Numbered from the stretch's first letter, positions 17,903 through 28,280 are shown. The stretch: 64,000 nucleotides of DNA from Sulfurospirillum cavolei (GCF_001548055.1 NZ_AP014724.1:1426001-1490000); one strand, 5' to 3'. Program-made: numbers and translations. Notes: a model not told the origin generated them from the sequence alone.

Positions 17903-19200
17903 TCTGGTCAAAAGAAGAGACATTACCACGTCATAAACTAAGCGAGCTTCAAACCGAACGCCTCAAAGAGACCGTCGCGCGTGTTTACGCCAATGTACCG
18001 TTTTATCAGAGAAAATTTGCCGAGCTTGGCATCACGCCTGAAGACATTACTTCCATCGACGACATCGCAAAATTGCCGTTTACGAAAAAGCAAGATTTGC
18101 GCGACAACTACCCTTTTGGGCTTTTTGCGGTCAAAAAAGATGCGGTCGTACGCGTGCACAGCAGTAGCGGAACGACAGGAAAACCCACCGTTGTCGGCTA
18201 CACCAAGGCTGATCTTGATACATGGAACGAAGTGATGGCGCGCGTCTTTACGATGGCAGGCGTCACAAGCGAAGACACCTCACACAATGCTTATGGCTAC
18301 GGACTTTTCACAGGCGGTCTAGGGCTTCATTATGGGGCTGAAACCGTGGGTGCTACCGTTGTGCCAAGCAGTGGCGGTTTTACCTCACGCCAACTGATGC
18401 TCATGAAAGACTTTGAAGCGACTGTCTTGACCTCTACGCCCTCCTTTGCGCTTCATATGGCAGAAGCGGCGGTCGCTGAGGGCTATGACATCCAAAAAGA
18501 TTTCAAACTCAAATGCGGCATCTTTGGAGCAGAACCTACAAGCCTTGGGCTTAAAGAAGAAGTCGCAAAAGTGTGGGGCATCCACTACTGTGAGATTTAC
18601 GGACTCTCCGAGATCATCGGACCAGGTGTGTCGTCAAACTGTTTTGAGAGCAAAGATTTGCACGTCTTTGAAGACCATTTTTACCCCGAAATTATCGATC
18701 CTAAAACGCTGGAAGTCTTGCCGTATGGCGAAAAAGGTGAACTGGTCATTACAAGCCTTACCAAACAAGCCTTCCCGATCATTCGCTACCGAACAGGCGA
18801 CATCACCTCGTTGGATAGAACCCCATGCAAGTGTGGCAGAACGCATGTGCGCATGAAAAGTGTCATGGGTCGCGTGGATGACATGCTCATCGTCAACGGC
18901 GTCAACGTCTTCCCATCGCAAGTCGAGCATGTGCTTTCCAACATCGAGGGCATCACGCTCAATTATCAAATCATCGCCGATAAAAAAGGCTACCTTGATA
19001 AACTAGAGATCATGGTGGAAGTGACTGAAAATATGCCACTGGATAGCATCGGGCAACTGGAAAGCTTGAAAAAGAAGATTCAGCACGAACTGCTCAACAA
19101 CCTCTACATCAACGCGGAGATCAAACTCGTTGAACCACGCACCATAGAGCGCAGTGTCGGTAAAGCCGTCCGCGTCATCGACAAAAGGAGTCATTCATGA
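17899..19200 (+). CDS. paaK: phenylacetate-CoA ligase (PaaK), first copy
   Basis: A 433-residue AMP-forming ligase of the PaaK type, interconverting aryl-acetate and aryl-acetyl-CoA. Visible are [18 protein letters not shown] near residue 62, the nucleotide loop [16 protein letters not shown] near 92, [16 protein letters not shown] near 234, [12 protein letters not shown] near 292 and the C-terminal [18 protein letters not shown] hinge. Beside IorAB it can conserve the energy of the thioester. A paralogue lies one gene downstream. Coupled to iorB and to the ACT gene by 4-nt overlaps. Confidence 0.94.
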   Translation: MIWSKEETLPRHKLSELQTERLKETVARVYANVPFYQRKFAELGITPEDITSIDDIAKLPFTKKQDLRDNYPFGLFAVKKDAVVRVHSSSGTTGKPTVVGYTKADLDTWNEVMARVFTMAGVTSEDTSHNAYGYGLFTGGLGLHYGAETVGATVVPSSGGFTSRQLMLMKDFEATVLTSTPSFALHMAEAAVAEGYDIQKDFKLKCGIFGAEPTSLGLKEEVAKVWGIHYCEIYGLSEIIGPGVSSNCFESKDLHVFEDHFYPEIIDPKTLEVLPYGEKGELVITSLTKQAFPIIRYRTGDITSLDRTPCKCGRTHVRMKSVMGRVDDMLIVNGVNVFPSQVEHVLSNIEGITLNYQIIADKKGYLDKLEIMVEVTENMPLDSIGQLESLKKKIQHELLNNLYINAEIKLVEPRTIERSVGKAVRVIDKRSHS

Positions 19201-19631
19201 AATGCAACATCAAACAATTAACGATTTTTTTAGAAAACAAGGCGGGTGAGCTCTCGGTGCTGACCAACGTGCTTTCCAAAAATGGCATCTCGATCAAGTC
19301 GATTTTGCTCGCCGATTCAACCGATTTTGGGTTGGTGCGCACCATCGTCGACAATCCTGAAAAAGCTAAAACCGTCCTTGAAGATGAGGGCTTTAGCGTG
19401 CGTTTCACCGATGTGTTTGGCGTGAAGATCGAAGACGTTGTGGGAAGCTTCGACCAAGCCGTGGGCGCGCTTTCACGGGCGGGCATTAACATCCTTTACA
19501 CCTATAGTTTTTACGAAGCCAGCACGGGCATTTTCATTTTCAGTGTCGATAAAGACCGATTTGACGACGCGATCGTTGCACTTCAAGCTCAAAATATTGA
19601 GATTGTTCAAGCCAAACACTTTTACATGTAA
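19197..19631 (+). CDS. ACT domain protein (two ACT modules)
   Basis: A 144-residue protein made of two ACT domains (about 5-70 and 72-140); the first begins [31 protein letters not shown], the second [21 protein letters not shown] modules bind amino acids. Proteins of this kind are common beside ior-paaK genes and are thought to sense aromatic amino acids and regulate the pathway; this is family knowledge plus context. The end of the gene (HFYM-stop) is written into a TTTACATGTAAA palindrome. Confidence 0.88.
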   Translation: MKCNIKQLTIFLENKAGELSVLTNVLSKNGISIKSILLADSTDFGLVRTIVDNPEKAKTVLEDEGFSVRFTDVFGVKIEDVVGSFDQAVGALSRAGINILYTYSFYEASTGIFIFSVDKDRFDDAIVALQAQNIEIVQAKHFYM

Positions 19632-19646
19632 AGGTTGGAAAGACCC

Positions 19647-20945
19647 ATGACATTCAGTAAAAACGAAAGTTTGTGCAAAGACGAGCTTCAGGCGTGGCAA
19701 CTCAAACACCTCAAAGAGACGCTCCTTCGCGTCTACCATTTGGTGCCGTTTTACAAAAAAAAGTTTGATGAACACGGCGTTTTGCCGCAAGACATTAAGA
19801 CTCTTGAGGACATCGCCAAGCTTCCTTTCACCAAAAAGCATGACCTTAGAGACAACTACCCTTTTGGCATGTTCTCGGTCGATATGGATCAGATCGTGCG
19901 CATCCACAGCTCTAGCGGCACAACGGGCAAACCCACGGTTGTGGGCTACACCGAGCACGACATGGACATCTGGGCAGAAGTGATGGGAAGAGCGTTTACA
20001 ATGGGTGGCGTGACCTGTCAAGACATCATGCAAAACTCGCACGGCTACGGACTGTTTACGGGCGGACTTGGCTTTCATAACGCGGCTGAGCGCATGAAGA
20101 TCGCCGTCATTCCAAGTTCGACTGGTTTTACCTCTCGCCAACTCTTGCTCCTTAAAGACTTTGGCGCAACGGTTTTAACCGCAACACCTTCTTTTGCGCT
20201 ACATATGGCAGAAGTCGCTAAAGCGGAAGGCTATGACATCCAAAAAGATTTCAAACTACGCGTGGGATTTTTTGGCGCAGAGCCAACGAGTGAGGGGCTT
20301 AAAAATGAGATAGCCCACATCTGGGGCATCGACTACCACGAGATTTACGGGCTCTCCGAGATCATCGGACCGGGCGTTGCGTGTAACTGCAAACACTCCA
20401 ATTTACTTCACATTCATGAAGACCATTTCTACCCTGAGATCATCGACCCCAAAACGGGTGAAGTCTTGCCAGAGGGCACACGAGGCGAACTGGTCATCAC
20501 GACGCTGACCAAACAAGGCTTGCCGATCATTCGCTACCGAACAGGCGACATTACATCCTTAACACGCATTCCGTGTCGTTGTGGCAGAACCATCGGCAGA
20601 ATTGAAAGCATCGTAGGACGCAGTGACGATATGCTCCTCATCAACGGCGTCAACGTCTTCCCATCGCAAATCGAACACGTGCTTTCCAAACAAGAAGGCA
20701 TCACGCTCAACTACCAAATCATCGCCGACAAAAAAGGCTACCTCGATAAACTAGAGATCGACGTAGAACTCGATGAGCATCTCATCAGCGATGATGTCAG
20801 TTACCTCGGAAACCTCAAAAAAGAGCTTCAGCACTCACTTTTAAATAACCTCTACATCAACGTCGAAGTCAAACTCGTCGCACCCAAATCGCTTCAAAGA
20901 AGTGAGGGAAAAGCCACACGCGTTTTGGATAAGAGACCGAAATAA
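19647..20945 (+). CDS. paaK: phenylacetate-CoA ligase (PaaK), second copy
   Basis: A 432-residue paralogue of the first ligase with all core motifs: [62 protein letters not shown] and [18 protein letters not shown]. The start at 19647 (MTFSKNESLCKDEL) is preferred to the TTG at 19635 because GGAAAG precedes it. Much of the central part is nearly identical to copy one, so duplication or gene conversion within the operon is likely; differences cluster near the termini and in a few loops, which may give different aryl-acid preference. Confidence 0.93.
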   Translation: MTFSKNESLCKDELQAWQLKHLKETLLRVYHLVPFYKKKFDEHGVLPQDIKTLEDIAKLPFTKKHDLRDNYPFGMFSVDMDQIVRIHSSSGTTGKPTVVGYTEHDMDIWAEVMGRAFTMGGVTCQDIMQNSHGYGLFTGGLGFHNAAERMKIAVIPSSTGFTSRQLLLLKDFGATVLTATPSFALHMAEVAKAEGYDIQKDFKLRVGFFGAEPTSEGLKNEIAHIWGIDYHEIYGLSEIIGPGVACNCKHSNLLHIHEDHFYPEIIDPKTGEVLPEGTRGELVITTLTKQGLPIIRYRTGDITSLTRIPCRCGRTIGRIESIVGRSDDMLLINGVNVFPSQIEHVLSKQEGITLNYQIIADKKGYLDKLEIDVELDEHLISDDVSYLGNLKKELQHSLLNNLYINVEVKLVAPKSLQRSEGKATRVLDKRPK

Positions 20946-20949
20946 TCTT

Positions 20950-20981
20950 TTACATGTAAAGTCTTTTGGCTTTACATGTAA
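20950..20981. repeat. inverted pair of TTACATGTAA palindromes forming a hairpin
   Basis: TTACATGTAAAG (20950-20961), loop TCTTTTGG, CTTTACATGTAA (20970-20981): a perfect 12-bp stem between the convergent paaK and rhuM genes. Each arm is itself a palindrome of the motif that recurs from 14 to 30 kb. It probably acts as a shared transcription terminator, although no long T run follows. Confidence 0.75.
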
Positions 20982-20983
20982 CA

Positions 20984-21994
20984 TTATGACTTGGCTTTTT
21001 TAAGCATCTTCGCCGTTGTATCGATATACGCTATAAAATCTTGCTCAACACGGGAGAGTTCATTTTTAGTTTTCTCTTTGTATTTTTCATACTCGTCATA
21101 CGCTTTTTGAGTGGCTTTGTCATGGCTCATTTTTCCTGCATGTTCGAGTATATCTTTGCCTGTCATTTTCAAAAATTCATCAAGCCTTTTTATCCAATCG
21201 CTCATATACATAGGCGTTTGACTCATCGCTTGGATTTCTGCCACTTCTATGTAAGCCGTTACCATTCGGTTTAAAAGGTTGAGTTCATCTTCATTCAGAT
21301 AATTTTTGGCAACACCAACCTCTTGCCTCGTCGGATGCGTGCCTTTGAAATGCGTAAGCCCCATATACGGCTTGGTACTATCCGCTCTTTCATAGACAAG
21401 TTCAGCCGCGGTATTGCCGTGGACTGCCCAGTGCATTTTGTTTTGTACCGTTTGAAAAAAGAGGATGCTTTGCTCCGCCTTTGGGTCATAATCTATACTT
21501 GTAGCGTAGATGTCAAGCACCTTGCGCCAAAAAATCTTCTCACTGCTTCGTATATCGCGAATACGTGCTAAAAGCTCTTCAAAGTAATTCCCGCCACCTG
21601 CTTGCTTGAGTAACTCATCGTTCATCGTAAAACCTTTGACGATGTACTCTTTCAGCCTCGCCGTTGCCCATTGGCGAAACTTCGTACCTTGCAACGACTT
21701 CACACGATAGCCTACGGAGATGATGACGTCAAGGTTGTAATAGTTCATATTATAATTTTTACCGTCTTGTGCACTTGTTCGGAAATTCCGAACAACTGAA
21801 TCTTCGACTAATTCACCCTCGGTAAAAATATTTTTTATATGCTCGCTTATCGTTGCTTTTGATTTTTGAAAAAGCTCACACAGTTGCGCTTGCGTAAGCC
21901 AAACAGTCTCATTTTCAAGTCTTGTTTCTATTTTTGTGTTGCCATCTTCGCTCTGGTAAATCAGGATGTTGGATGTTGGTGTATCTTTGATCAT
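20984..21994 (-). CDS. rhuM: RhuM family protein
   Basis: A 336-residue RhuM-family protein. The N-terminal part (about residues 8-110) contains IYQSEDGNTKIETRLENETVWLTQAQL and FQKSKATISEHIKNIFTEGEL, a winged-helix-like region, followed by VRNFRTSAQDGKNYNMNYYNLDVIISVGYRVKS and FRQWATARLKEYIVKGF, typical of RhuM and related phage antirepressor-like proteins. The C-terminal half is the RhuM-specific domain with a final coiled coil. RhuM was named from a Salmonella pathogenicity island; its biochemical role is not established and it often sits near restriction or mobile genes. It begins 7 nt after the AAA ATPase gene ends, so the two form an operon. Confidence 0.9.
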   Translation of the reverse strand: MIKDTPTSNILIYQSEDGNTKIETRLENETVWLTQAQLCELFQKSKATISEHIKNIFTEGELVEDSVVRNFRTSAQDGKNYNMNYYNLDVIISVGYRVKSLQGTKFRQWATARLKEYIVKGFTMNDELLKQAGGGNYFEELLARIRDIRSSEKIFWRKVLDIYATSIDYDPKAEQSILFFQTVQNKMHWAVHGNTAAELVYERADSTKPYMGLTHFKGTHPTRQEVGVAKNYLNEDELNLLNRMVTAYIEVAEIQAMSQTPMYMSDWIKRLDEFLKMTGKDILEHAGKMSHDKATQKAYDEYEKYKEKTKNELSRVEQDFIAYIDTTAKMLKKAKS

Positions 21995-22001
21995 TTTAAA
22001 A

Positions 22002-23528
22002 TTACCTCATACCATTTATAAAATTCCGCATTTCTTTTATTGATTGCTGTAGTTGTTCGTTCGTAAATCTTGGATTATTAGTATTTTCAGGATGATGTAT
22101 TTGATGTCTAATATATTCACTTATACTTATTTGTTGAGGACAAATAGCACCATCTCTTTTTATTTTATTGTAATTAACAAGTGTTTGACTAAGATTATAG
22201 TTAGCTAACTCTCCTTCACTCTCAATATAACTATATAGTTCATTATGGTATTCATCATTTGATTCACCAAAGGCTAAAAAGTTTACTTCATTTAACGAAG
22301 GATACGGTAGATTCGCTCTTTCAATATTTATAATTTCCTTGCTTGAACCATTAATAATAAGTTTTAAATGTTCAAAATCTAGCATTTTAACAATAGCTGG
22401 ACTATGTGTTGTTAAAATTATTTGTGTATTGTCTGTACACGATAAATCAATAAAGGCGTCAATCAATTTTCTTTGATGGCTAGGATGTTGTGAGGTTTCT
22501 GGTTCTTCAATAGCATAAATAATACTTGGGACATGTAGTTCTCTTTGCCTTCTCTCAGCTTCTGCTCTAAAAAAATTTAACAAAACTAGCCTTTTAACAC
22601 CACTTCCACGCTTATTTATTGGAATATCCTCATCTCCAGTAATTGACACACTTTTAAATACATCAGCCCATTTTAAACTTTCCGAAGTAGGAATAACTGG
22701 ATTTAAGCTATTTGCAATTTCAGGATTCATTTCTTTTAATTTTTCAAGAGTTTTTGTTGCTACTTCTCTTAATTTTCTTTCAACTTCGATTGCAACTTGC
22801 TCTAAACTATTTTTCAAAGTCTCATCTTTTAAAATTTCTTGAACTGCTAATTTCATTGGGTTTTGAACTTCATCATCGCCATCACTATTTTTTCTATCTG
22901 ATTGAAATAATGAATACAGTGGCAAATAGTTTTTCAACTGTTCCCAAATATTTTTTGCATCTTCTTTGGTTACATCAATCTCTATTTCTTCTAATTGTAA
23001 ATCATCTATATAATGATTCCAAATTGATTTTCTTGCTACAGCACTTTTATTTTTATGTTCACATGTTATAGCATTGTCTTCTATAATTTTTTGTAAATCT
23101 TTGATTTTTTTCAAAAGCAAATCACTACAATTTGTATTTGTTGGATGATGAGCTTTAATGAAAACTTTTTCTTTTCCAGCATTAGAATATTTTTTTATAA
23201 CTTCAAGTTGATGAGAACTATTTAAGAGATATTCATCTTGCAATGTAGTAGGATTTGTAGTATCAATAGTTAAAGAAGCTGGTAAATTCTCAAATACTAC
23301 AGTAATTTTTATTTCTGTATTTTCTTCTTCTTTAGCTTGCTTATTGATATCTTCTTTATCAATTTTAACTGCACCTTTTCCATCATTGAAAAAAATATCT
23401 AAGGCTTCTAATATCGTTGATTTACCAATATCATTTTTACCAACGAACACAGTTAAGTCTGAAAAATCAATGACTATTTCATCTTTATAGCTTCTAAAAT
23501 TTTCTAATTTGACTTTAACAATTTTCAT
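22002..23528 (-). CDS. AAA family ATPase (RecF/OLD-like), possible defence protein
   Basis: A 508-residue SMC/RecF-like ATPase beginning MKIVKVKLENFRSYKDE, with Walker A GKNDIGKST near residue 30, a helical insertion (about 120-300), signature-like KRGSGVKRLVLLNFF near 322, Walker B YAIEEPETSQHP near 353 and H-loop TTHSPAIVKML near 385. No TOPRIM domain follows, unlike OLD nucleases. The last 90 residues carry EYIRHQIHHPEN, an R-x4-H pattern like the active site of HEPN ribonucleases. The coding sequence is visibly richer in A/T and in Lys/Asn/Ile codons than its neighbours, suggesting transfer. With the RhuM gene it forms a two-gene islet; phage defence is an inference. Confidence 0.85.
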   Translation of the reverse strand: MKIVKVKLENFRSYKDEIVIDFSDLTVFVGKNDIGKSTILEALDIFFNDGKGAVKIDKEDINKQAKEEENTEIKITVVFENLPASLTIDTTNPTTLQDEYLLNSSHQLEVIKKYSNAGKEKVFIKAHHPTNTNCSDLLLKKIKDLQKIIEDNAITCEHKNKSAVARKSIWNHYIDDLQLEEIEIDVTKEDAKNIWEQLKNYLPLYSLFQSDRKNSDGDDEVQNPMKLAVQEILKDETLKNSLEQVAIEVERKLREVATKTLEKLKEMNPEIANSLNPVIPTSESLKWADVFKSVSITGDEDIPINKRGSGVKRLVLLNFFRAEAERRQRELHVPSIIYAIEEPETSQHPSHQRKLIDAFIDLSCTDNTQIILTTHSPAIVKMLDFEHLKLIINGSSKEIINIERANLPYPSLNEVNFLAFGESNDEYHNELYSYIESEGELANYNLSQTLVNYNKIKRDGAICPQQISISEYIRHQIHHPENTNNPRFTNEQLQQSIKEMRNFINGMR

Positions 23529-23657
23529 TTCTTCTCCTATGTTCTATTGAGATATTTTTGTTAGTAAAAATTTTAATCTCATAGTCTACCACATCCCCAC
23601 TAAGCCTTTTATCAAAAGAATAGCTATAATTGTCATAGCTTTTTTCAAAGGACTTTC

Positions 23658-24605
23658 ATGCTCAAACTAGCCGTTTCCGCCTGTTTATTGGGCGAGCAAA
23701 TTCGTTACGACAAGACAGCTCAACGCGACCGCTTTATCACTGACAAGCTTGGCAAATATGCTTCATTTGTGCCTTTTTGTCCTGAGCATTTGGCGTTTGG
23801 GACGCCGCGTGAGACCATACGCATTGTGCAAGAGAGCGAGCACAAAAAGGTCATCACCGTCTTTTCCAAAAACGATGTCACAGAGGCGATAAACGAAGCG
23901 GTGGAGCATGAACTGCGAAAGATTCAAAGTGAGCCGATTTGCGGCATCATCCTTAAGTCCAAGTCGCCGAGTTGCGGGCTTGGGAGTGCTAAGTATTACA
24001 GCGGTGCGATGAGTGAAGGGAAGAAAGATGGACTTTTTGCGTTTACATGTAAAGCGTATTTTGTGGATTTTCCCATCGAGGAAGAGGCGCGTTTGATCGA
24101 CCCTTGGCTGAGAGAGAATTTTGTGATGCAACTTTTTGCGTACCACGATGCGATGGTGCTTCAAGAGAACATTCAAACCATGCAAGAGCTTGTGAGTTTT
24201 CACACCGCGTATAAGTTTCTACTGCAAAGCAAGCACGAAGCAAACTACCGCCTTTTGGGTAAGATCGTCGCCAACCATGCGAAAAAAAGCCTGCATGTCG
24301 TGACGCACGAGTACCTTGCGCTGTTTAAAAAGACGATAGCACACAAAGGCTCCATCGGCAAAACGGTCAACGTGCTTCATCATATGGTCGGTTTTTTCAA
24401 AAAAGAGTTGAGCAGTGCCGAAAAACAGGAGCTTCACTTACAGATCGAAGCATTTCGCGATGAGATCGTTCCACTTATTGCCGTGATGAATACCGTCGAA
24501 TTTTTGGCGAAGAAGTACAACACGACCTACCTTCTAGGGCAGAAGTTTTTAAACCCCTACCCTAAAGACTTAGCGCTCCGCTCCGTGATTCAAGAGGGAA
24601 AATAA
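23658..24605 (+). CDS. DUF523 and DUF1722 domain protein
   Basis: A 315-residue two-domain protein. Residues 1-150 are DUF523 (LAVSACLLGEQIRYD, PEHLAFGTPRE, SKSPSCGLGSAKYY, with conserved Cys in SACLLG and SPSCG). Residues 180-310 are DUF1722/YbgA (FHTAYKFLLQSKHEANYRLLGKI, KKYNTTYLLGQKFLNPYPKDLALRS). In E. coli ybgA adjoins the photolyase gene phrB, and here a photolyase lies one gene further on, so a link to light or DNA repair is possible. Function is not established. Its stop abuts the stop of the convergent chemoreceptor gene. Confidence 0.9.
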   Translation: MLKLAVSACLLGEQIRYDKTAQRDRFITDKLGKYASFVPFCPEHLAFGTPRETIRIVQESEHKKVITVFSKNDVTEAINEAVEHELRKIQSEPICGIILKSKSPSCGLGSAKYYSGAMSEGKKDGLFAFTCKAYFVDFPIEEEARLIDPWLRENFVMQLFAYHDAMVLQENIQTMQELVSFHTAYKFLLQSKHEANYRLLGKIVANHAKKSLHVVTHEYLALFKKTIAHKGSIGKTVNVLHHMVGFFKKELSSAEKQELHLQIEAFRDEIVPLIAVMNTVEFLAKKYNTTYLLGQKFLNPYPKDLALRSVIQEGK

Positions 24606-26735
24606 TCACGTTTTGAACGTGCTAAGCGTTGCGTTAAGATTTTCCGCCATTTGGCGAAGGTCTTTGCTCGTAACGCTGATTTCTTCGAGTCCTTGCGCAT
24701 TTTGATGGGAAATGGTGTTGATACTTTCGATCTTTTCGACGATAACGTCGATACTTTTTTCGGTATTGACGTAGTCGTTGACCGTTTTATCGCTCATTTT
24801 CGTCGCCATTTCCATGATGCTCGTCGTCTCTTTAATCTTCTCTTCGACGGTTTCTGCGGTATGCGTTAGCTCTTGAACTTTTTCGGAGTTTTGATTCATC
24901 TGTTCACCCGAATCGATAATGGCTTGAACGATGACGTTAATGGTCGCATTGATCTCCATAAGGCTTTTTTGCGTACGTTCGGCGAGTTTTCGCACTTCAT
25001 CGGCAACGACCGCAAAACCTCGTCCGTGCTCGCCCGCACGTGCGGCTTCGATGGCGGCGTTAAGTGCTAACAGATTGGTTTGATCGGCAATGTCGGAGAT
25101 GACCGTTAAGACGTTTTTCACTTGATCCGCATCGGAACTGAGTTGTCGCATTCGCGTTGCCAGCTCCATTTCGGTATGCGCGCTTTCATCGACTTTATTC
25201 CCAAGCGCGATAATCTCAGCGCATGCGCTTTTGAGGTTTTCGTTTGCACGGGCGATCTGCTCTTTCGATCGCTTGGCTTCATCGACCGAACTTTCGATCT
25301 CGCTACGGAGGGTTTGGGAAACCTGAGTCGCGTCCGCGATAAGCTCCGTAGAGTGTTCTACACGCTGCGTAATCGTTTGGGAAATACTGGAGAGCGTATT
25401 GGAAAGGTTGGTATTTTCGCTACTGGCTCCTTTGGCGGCAATCATCGTCTGATGGACTTTTTCGATAAAATGATTGATCTGCGTTGCCGCTTTACCGATC
25501 TCGTCGTTTCCGTCTACGTCAAGCTTACATGTCAAATCGCCCTCTCCCCGTGCCAAGTCCGCGGCTTTCGCGGTTAGCGCATCTAAAGGACGGTTGACCA
25601 CGCGCCCTAAAACGACGTAAATCACGCCGAAAATAATCAACACCATCACTATGCCCGAGAGGATTAATTTCACGATCAGATGCGTTATATTGGAGTCGAT
25701 CTTCTCTTTTTGCGTAGCGACGTTATTTTCGACGTCTTGTAAGTAGATGTTGGAGACTAAAAACCATTCCCAATCTTTAAAGTATTTCGCATAAACCATT
25801 TTCGGCTCGACTTTGCCGGTCGTAGGATTTTGGTACTTATAGGAGATGTAAGCCCCCTCCTCCTCATGCGCCATACTCTCTTGAATCAATAACTGACGGT
25901 ACGGTTTTCCGTCCACGTCCTTATCGCCTAAGTCAAAAACCGTATCGCGCAATTTGGGATTTGCGCCGTTGAAAACGACCGAGTATTTGCCGTCTTTGAG
26001 CTTTTTGACCGCATAAAAGTAGCCGCCGTTGCCGTATTTGAGGTTGGAAAGTGTTTCGATGGCTCTATCTTGGTGGTAGGATTTGATGAGCGACATGTAT
26101 TCGCCCGTTCCGATGATGAGATTGAGCGGTTTGAAGTAAAAGTTGTACGAGATTTTTTCTTCGATTTCGCCGCTGAGGGGATTTTTATTAAAATACTTGG
26201 TCACGTTGTTCCCGCCCGGAAGTGCCGACTCGATAATCGGCTTGACCGTGTAGTTTCCTTTGACGTCTTTTCGGTCGATCAAATTTTTGCCGATAAGGTT
26301 TTTACTTTCGTGCGCGACGTTAATTCCCTCGGGCGTATAGGCGAAAAAATAGCCCGCTCCTTTATTATAGCGATAACTTTGAATCACGTGGATTAAAAGC
26401 TCTTTGAGTGCTTGTTCGCTCATACTCTCTTTTTTCTCTTGGTAAATAAAACTCAAAAGTTCTTCAAACATCAAAGCGTCTTCTTTGATTTTTTCGACGA
26501 TTTTTGCGTCGCTGGTTTTGTCGTAAGAGGTTTTGACCGCTTCTTGCGCGATTTGGAGATAGTTTTTAACCTCTTGCTTATTCAGTGTTTTGATCAGCTC
26601 TTCTTGATCGGACATTTGCGTTGCGCCAAGATCGTACGTACCGCGAACGACGATAATAAAAAAGATGGATGCCATCACCGAGATAGAGACGATAAAAACC
26701 AAGAGAATTCGTATTTTGAGCGAAGCTTTGAGCAT
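24606..26735 (-). CDS. methyl-accepting chemotaxis protein with double Cache sensor
   Basis: A 709-residue transmembrane chemoreceptor. A helix near residues 10-30 is followed by a periplasmic double Cache region ([20 protein letters not shown] near 140; [21 protein letters not shown] near 235), a second helix near 370, a HAMP segment ([25 protein letters not shown]) and the cytoplasmic signalling hairpin with [20 protein letters not shown] and [21 protein letters not shown]. The start at 26735 is chosen over 26771 because AAGGACGG precedes it and the sequence then begins [14 protein letters not shown], a normal signal-anchor. The ligand is unknown; this Cache type often binds small organic acids. 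Confidence 0.93.
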   Translation of the reverse strand: MLKASLKIRILLVFIVSISVMASIFFIIVVRGTYDLGATQMSDQEELIKTLNKQEVKNYLQIAQEAVKTSYDKTSDAKIVEKIKEDALMFEELLSFIYQEKKESMSEQALKELLIHVIQSYRYNKGAGYFFAYTPEGINVAHESKNLIGKNLIDRKDVKGNYTVKPIIESALPGGNNVTKYFNKNPLSGEIEEKISYNFYFKPLNLIIGTGEYMSLIKSYHQDRAIETLSNLKYGNGGYFYAVKKLKDGKYSVVFNGANPKLRDTVFDLGDKDVDGKPYRQLLIQESMAHEEEGAYISYKYQNPTTGKVEPKMVYAKYFKDWEWFLVSNIYLQDVENNVATQKEKIDSNITHLIVKLILSGIVMVLIIFGVIYVVLGRVVNRPLDALTAKAADLARGEGDLTCKLDVDGNDEIGKAATQINHFIEKVHQTMIAAKGASSENTNLSNTLSSISQTITQRVEHSTELIADATQVSQTLRSEIESSVDEAKRSKEQIARANENLKSACAEIIALGNKVDESAHTEMELATRMRQLSSDADQVKNVLTVISDIADQTNLLALNAAIEAARAGEHGRGFAVVADEVRKLAERTQKSLMEINATINVIVQAIIDSGEQMNQNSEKVQELTHTAETVEEKIKETTSIMEMATKMSDKTVNDYVNTEKSIDVIVEKIESINTISHQNAQGLEEISVTSKDLRQMAENLNATLSTFKT

Positions 26736-26847
26736 ACAAGACCGTCCTTGCGAAAATTCAGAATATTTCAATTTTACATCAAAAAAAGGACAATTTTAGG
26801 ATTTCTTTTACTATATAATACTTTCCAACTATCTTCAAGGCTAACAT

Positions 26848-28197
26848 GTGAAAAAATTACTCTGGTTTAGACGCGATTTGCGCATTGAGGACTCGATGCT
26901 TTTGACGACAAAAGGCGAAGTTTTACCGCTGTTTATTTTCGATACAAACCTTTTAAACACATTGGAAGCAAACGACCGTAGGGTTTCGTTTATTTTTGAA
27001 CGGGTGCTAAAGCTCAAAGCCGACCTTAAAGCGATCGGACTCGATCTAGCCCTGTTTTACGGCACGCCTTTGGAGGTGTTTACCTATCTCAAAACGCTCG
27101 GGTTTGAAGAGGTTTACGCCGCCGTCGATTACGATGCGTACGCCAAAGAGCGCGATCACGCTATCTCCTCGGTTCTTCACTTTCACGCACTCAACGACTG
27201 CTACCTGTTTGAACCCAACGAAGTACTCAAAAAAGACGGCTCGCCTTACCTTGTTTTTACCCCTTATTATAAGGCTTGCAAGCAGCTTTACACACAATTT
27301 CACGCATTAAAATACGTAAAAGCCGATCAAAGCCTTTCAAACTTCGACTACGACGTGCTTTGGAGCATTCAAAACGGCATTCAAAAACCTTTACATATCA
27401 AGCTTGAAAGTCTTGGATTTGCGTCTTTACATGTCAACATTTTAGAGCCTCAAAAAGCACTCGAAATCTTTACATGTAAGATCGATGCGTACGAAGAAAA
27501 ACGTGACTTTTTAGACGCAGACGCCACATCGCACCTAAGCGTACATCTACGTTTCGGCACGATCTCGATTCGCGAAGTCGTGCGTCATTTGGTTGCGTTG
27601 AAAAAAGAGGGACACCCAACGGAACCATTTTTCAGGCAGTTGATCTTTCGCGAATTTTACGCTTACTTGCTTTACCATTTTCCCAAACTGGCATGGGAAA
27701 ATTACAAATATTCCCCGCCCGTTTCCAATGACGAAGAGGCGTATGCGCGATTCATCTTAGCTCAAACGGGCTATCCGCTTGTCGACGCGGCAATCACGGA
27801 GCTTTTAGAAACGGGCTTGATGCACAATCGCGCACGTATGATCGTCGGCTCGTTTTTTACCAAACATTTGATGTTGCCGTGGCAAAAGGGCGAGGCATTT
27901 TTCGCCAAACATCTTTTAGATTACGACGCGAGCGCGAATGTGCTTTCGTGGCAGTGGTGTGCGGGAACAGGGATCGATCCGCAACCCTATTTTCGCATCT
28001 TCAACCCCTACGCCCAATCGTTGAAATTTGATAAAGAAGCCCACTACATCAAACGTTATCTTCCGCTTTTGCGTAACGTACCTTCTGCTTCTTTGCACAA
28101 CGAAGCCTATCTGCTGCATCATTCTATCGCAGGCTATCCTAAGCCCATCATTGCGCATGAAAGTGCTCGAAAACGTTTTTTAGCATCCTTCGACTAA
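26848..28197 (+). CDS. phrB: deoxyribodipyrimidine photolyase
   Basis: A 449-residue class I photolyase/cryptochrome protein that repairs cyclobutane pyrimidine dimers with light. The N-terminal antenna domain (KKLLWFRRDLRIEDSMLL) is followed by the FAD domain with RFGTISIREV, FFRQLIFREFYAYLLYH, the HNRARMIVGSFFTKHL segment and WQWCAGTGIDPQPYFRIFNP, which holds FAD and substrate contacts. It starts with GTG at 26848; AAGG stands upstream. Protein length and motif order match CPD photolyases. The nearby DUF1722 protein repeats the ybgA-phr association. Confidence 0.95.
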   Translation: MKKLLWFRRDLRIEDSMLLTTKGEVLPLFIFDTNLLNTLEANDRRVSFIFERVLKLKADLKAIGLDLALFYGTPLEVFTYLKTLGFEEVYAAVDYDAYAKERDHAISSVLHFHALNDCYLFEPNEVLKKDGSPYLVFTPYYKACKQLYTQFHALKYVKADQSLSNFDYDVLWSIQNGIQKPLHIKLESLGFASLHVNILEPQKALEIFTCKIDAYEEKRDFLDADATSHLSVHLRFGTISIREVVRHLVALKKEGHPTEPFFRQLIFREFYAYLLYHFPKLAWENYKYSPPVSNDEEAYARFILAQTGYPLVDAAITELLETGLMHNRARMIVGSFFTKHLMLPWQKGEAFFAKHLLDYDASANVLSWQWCAGTGIDPQPYFRIFNPYAQSLKFDKEAHYIKRYLPLLRNVPSASLHNEAYLLHHSIAGYPKPIIAHESARKRFLASFD

Positions 28198-28280
28198 ACT
28201 AATTACATACCAAAAGTATCGTAAGGGTAATGAAAGTTTTGAATGACTATAATTTTTACGCCACACTATAAGGAGACACT

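Noticed and set aside
22002..23528. OLD-family nuclease with TOPRIM
   Set aside because: No TOPRIM acidic motifs follow the H-loop; the C-terminal region is short and helical with an RxxxxH motif instead.
24608..24622. CACGTT-TTG-AACGTG as terminator
   Set aside because: The hairpin lies inside the chemoreceptor coding end and has no T run, so I did not list it.
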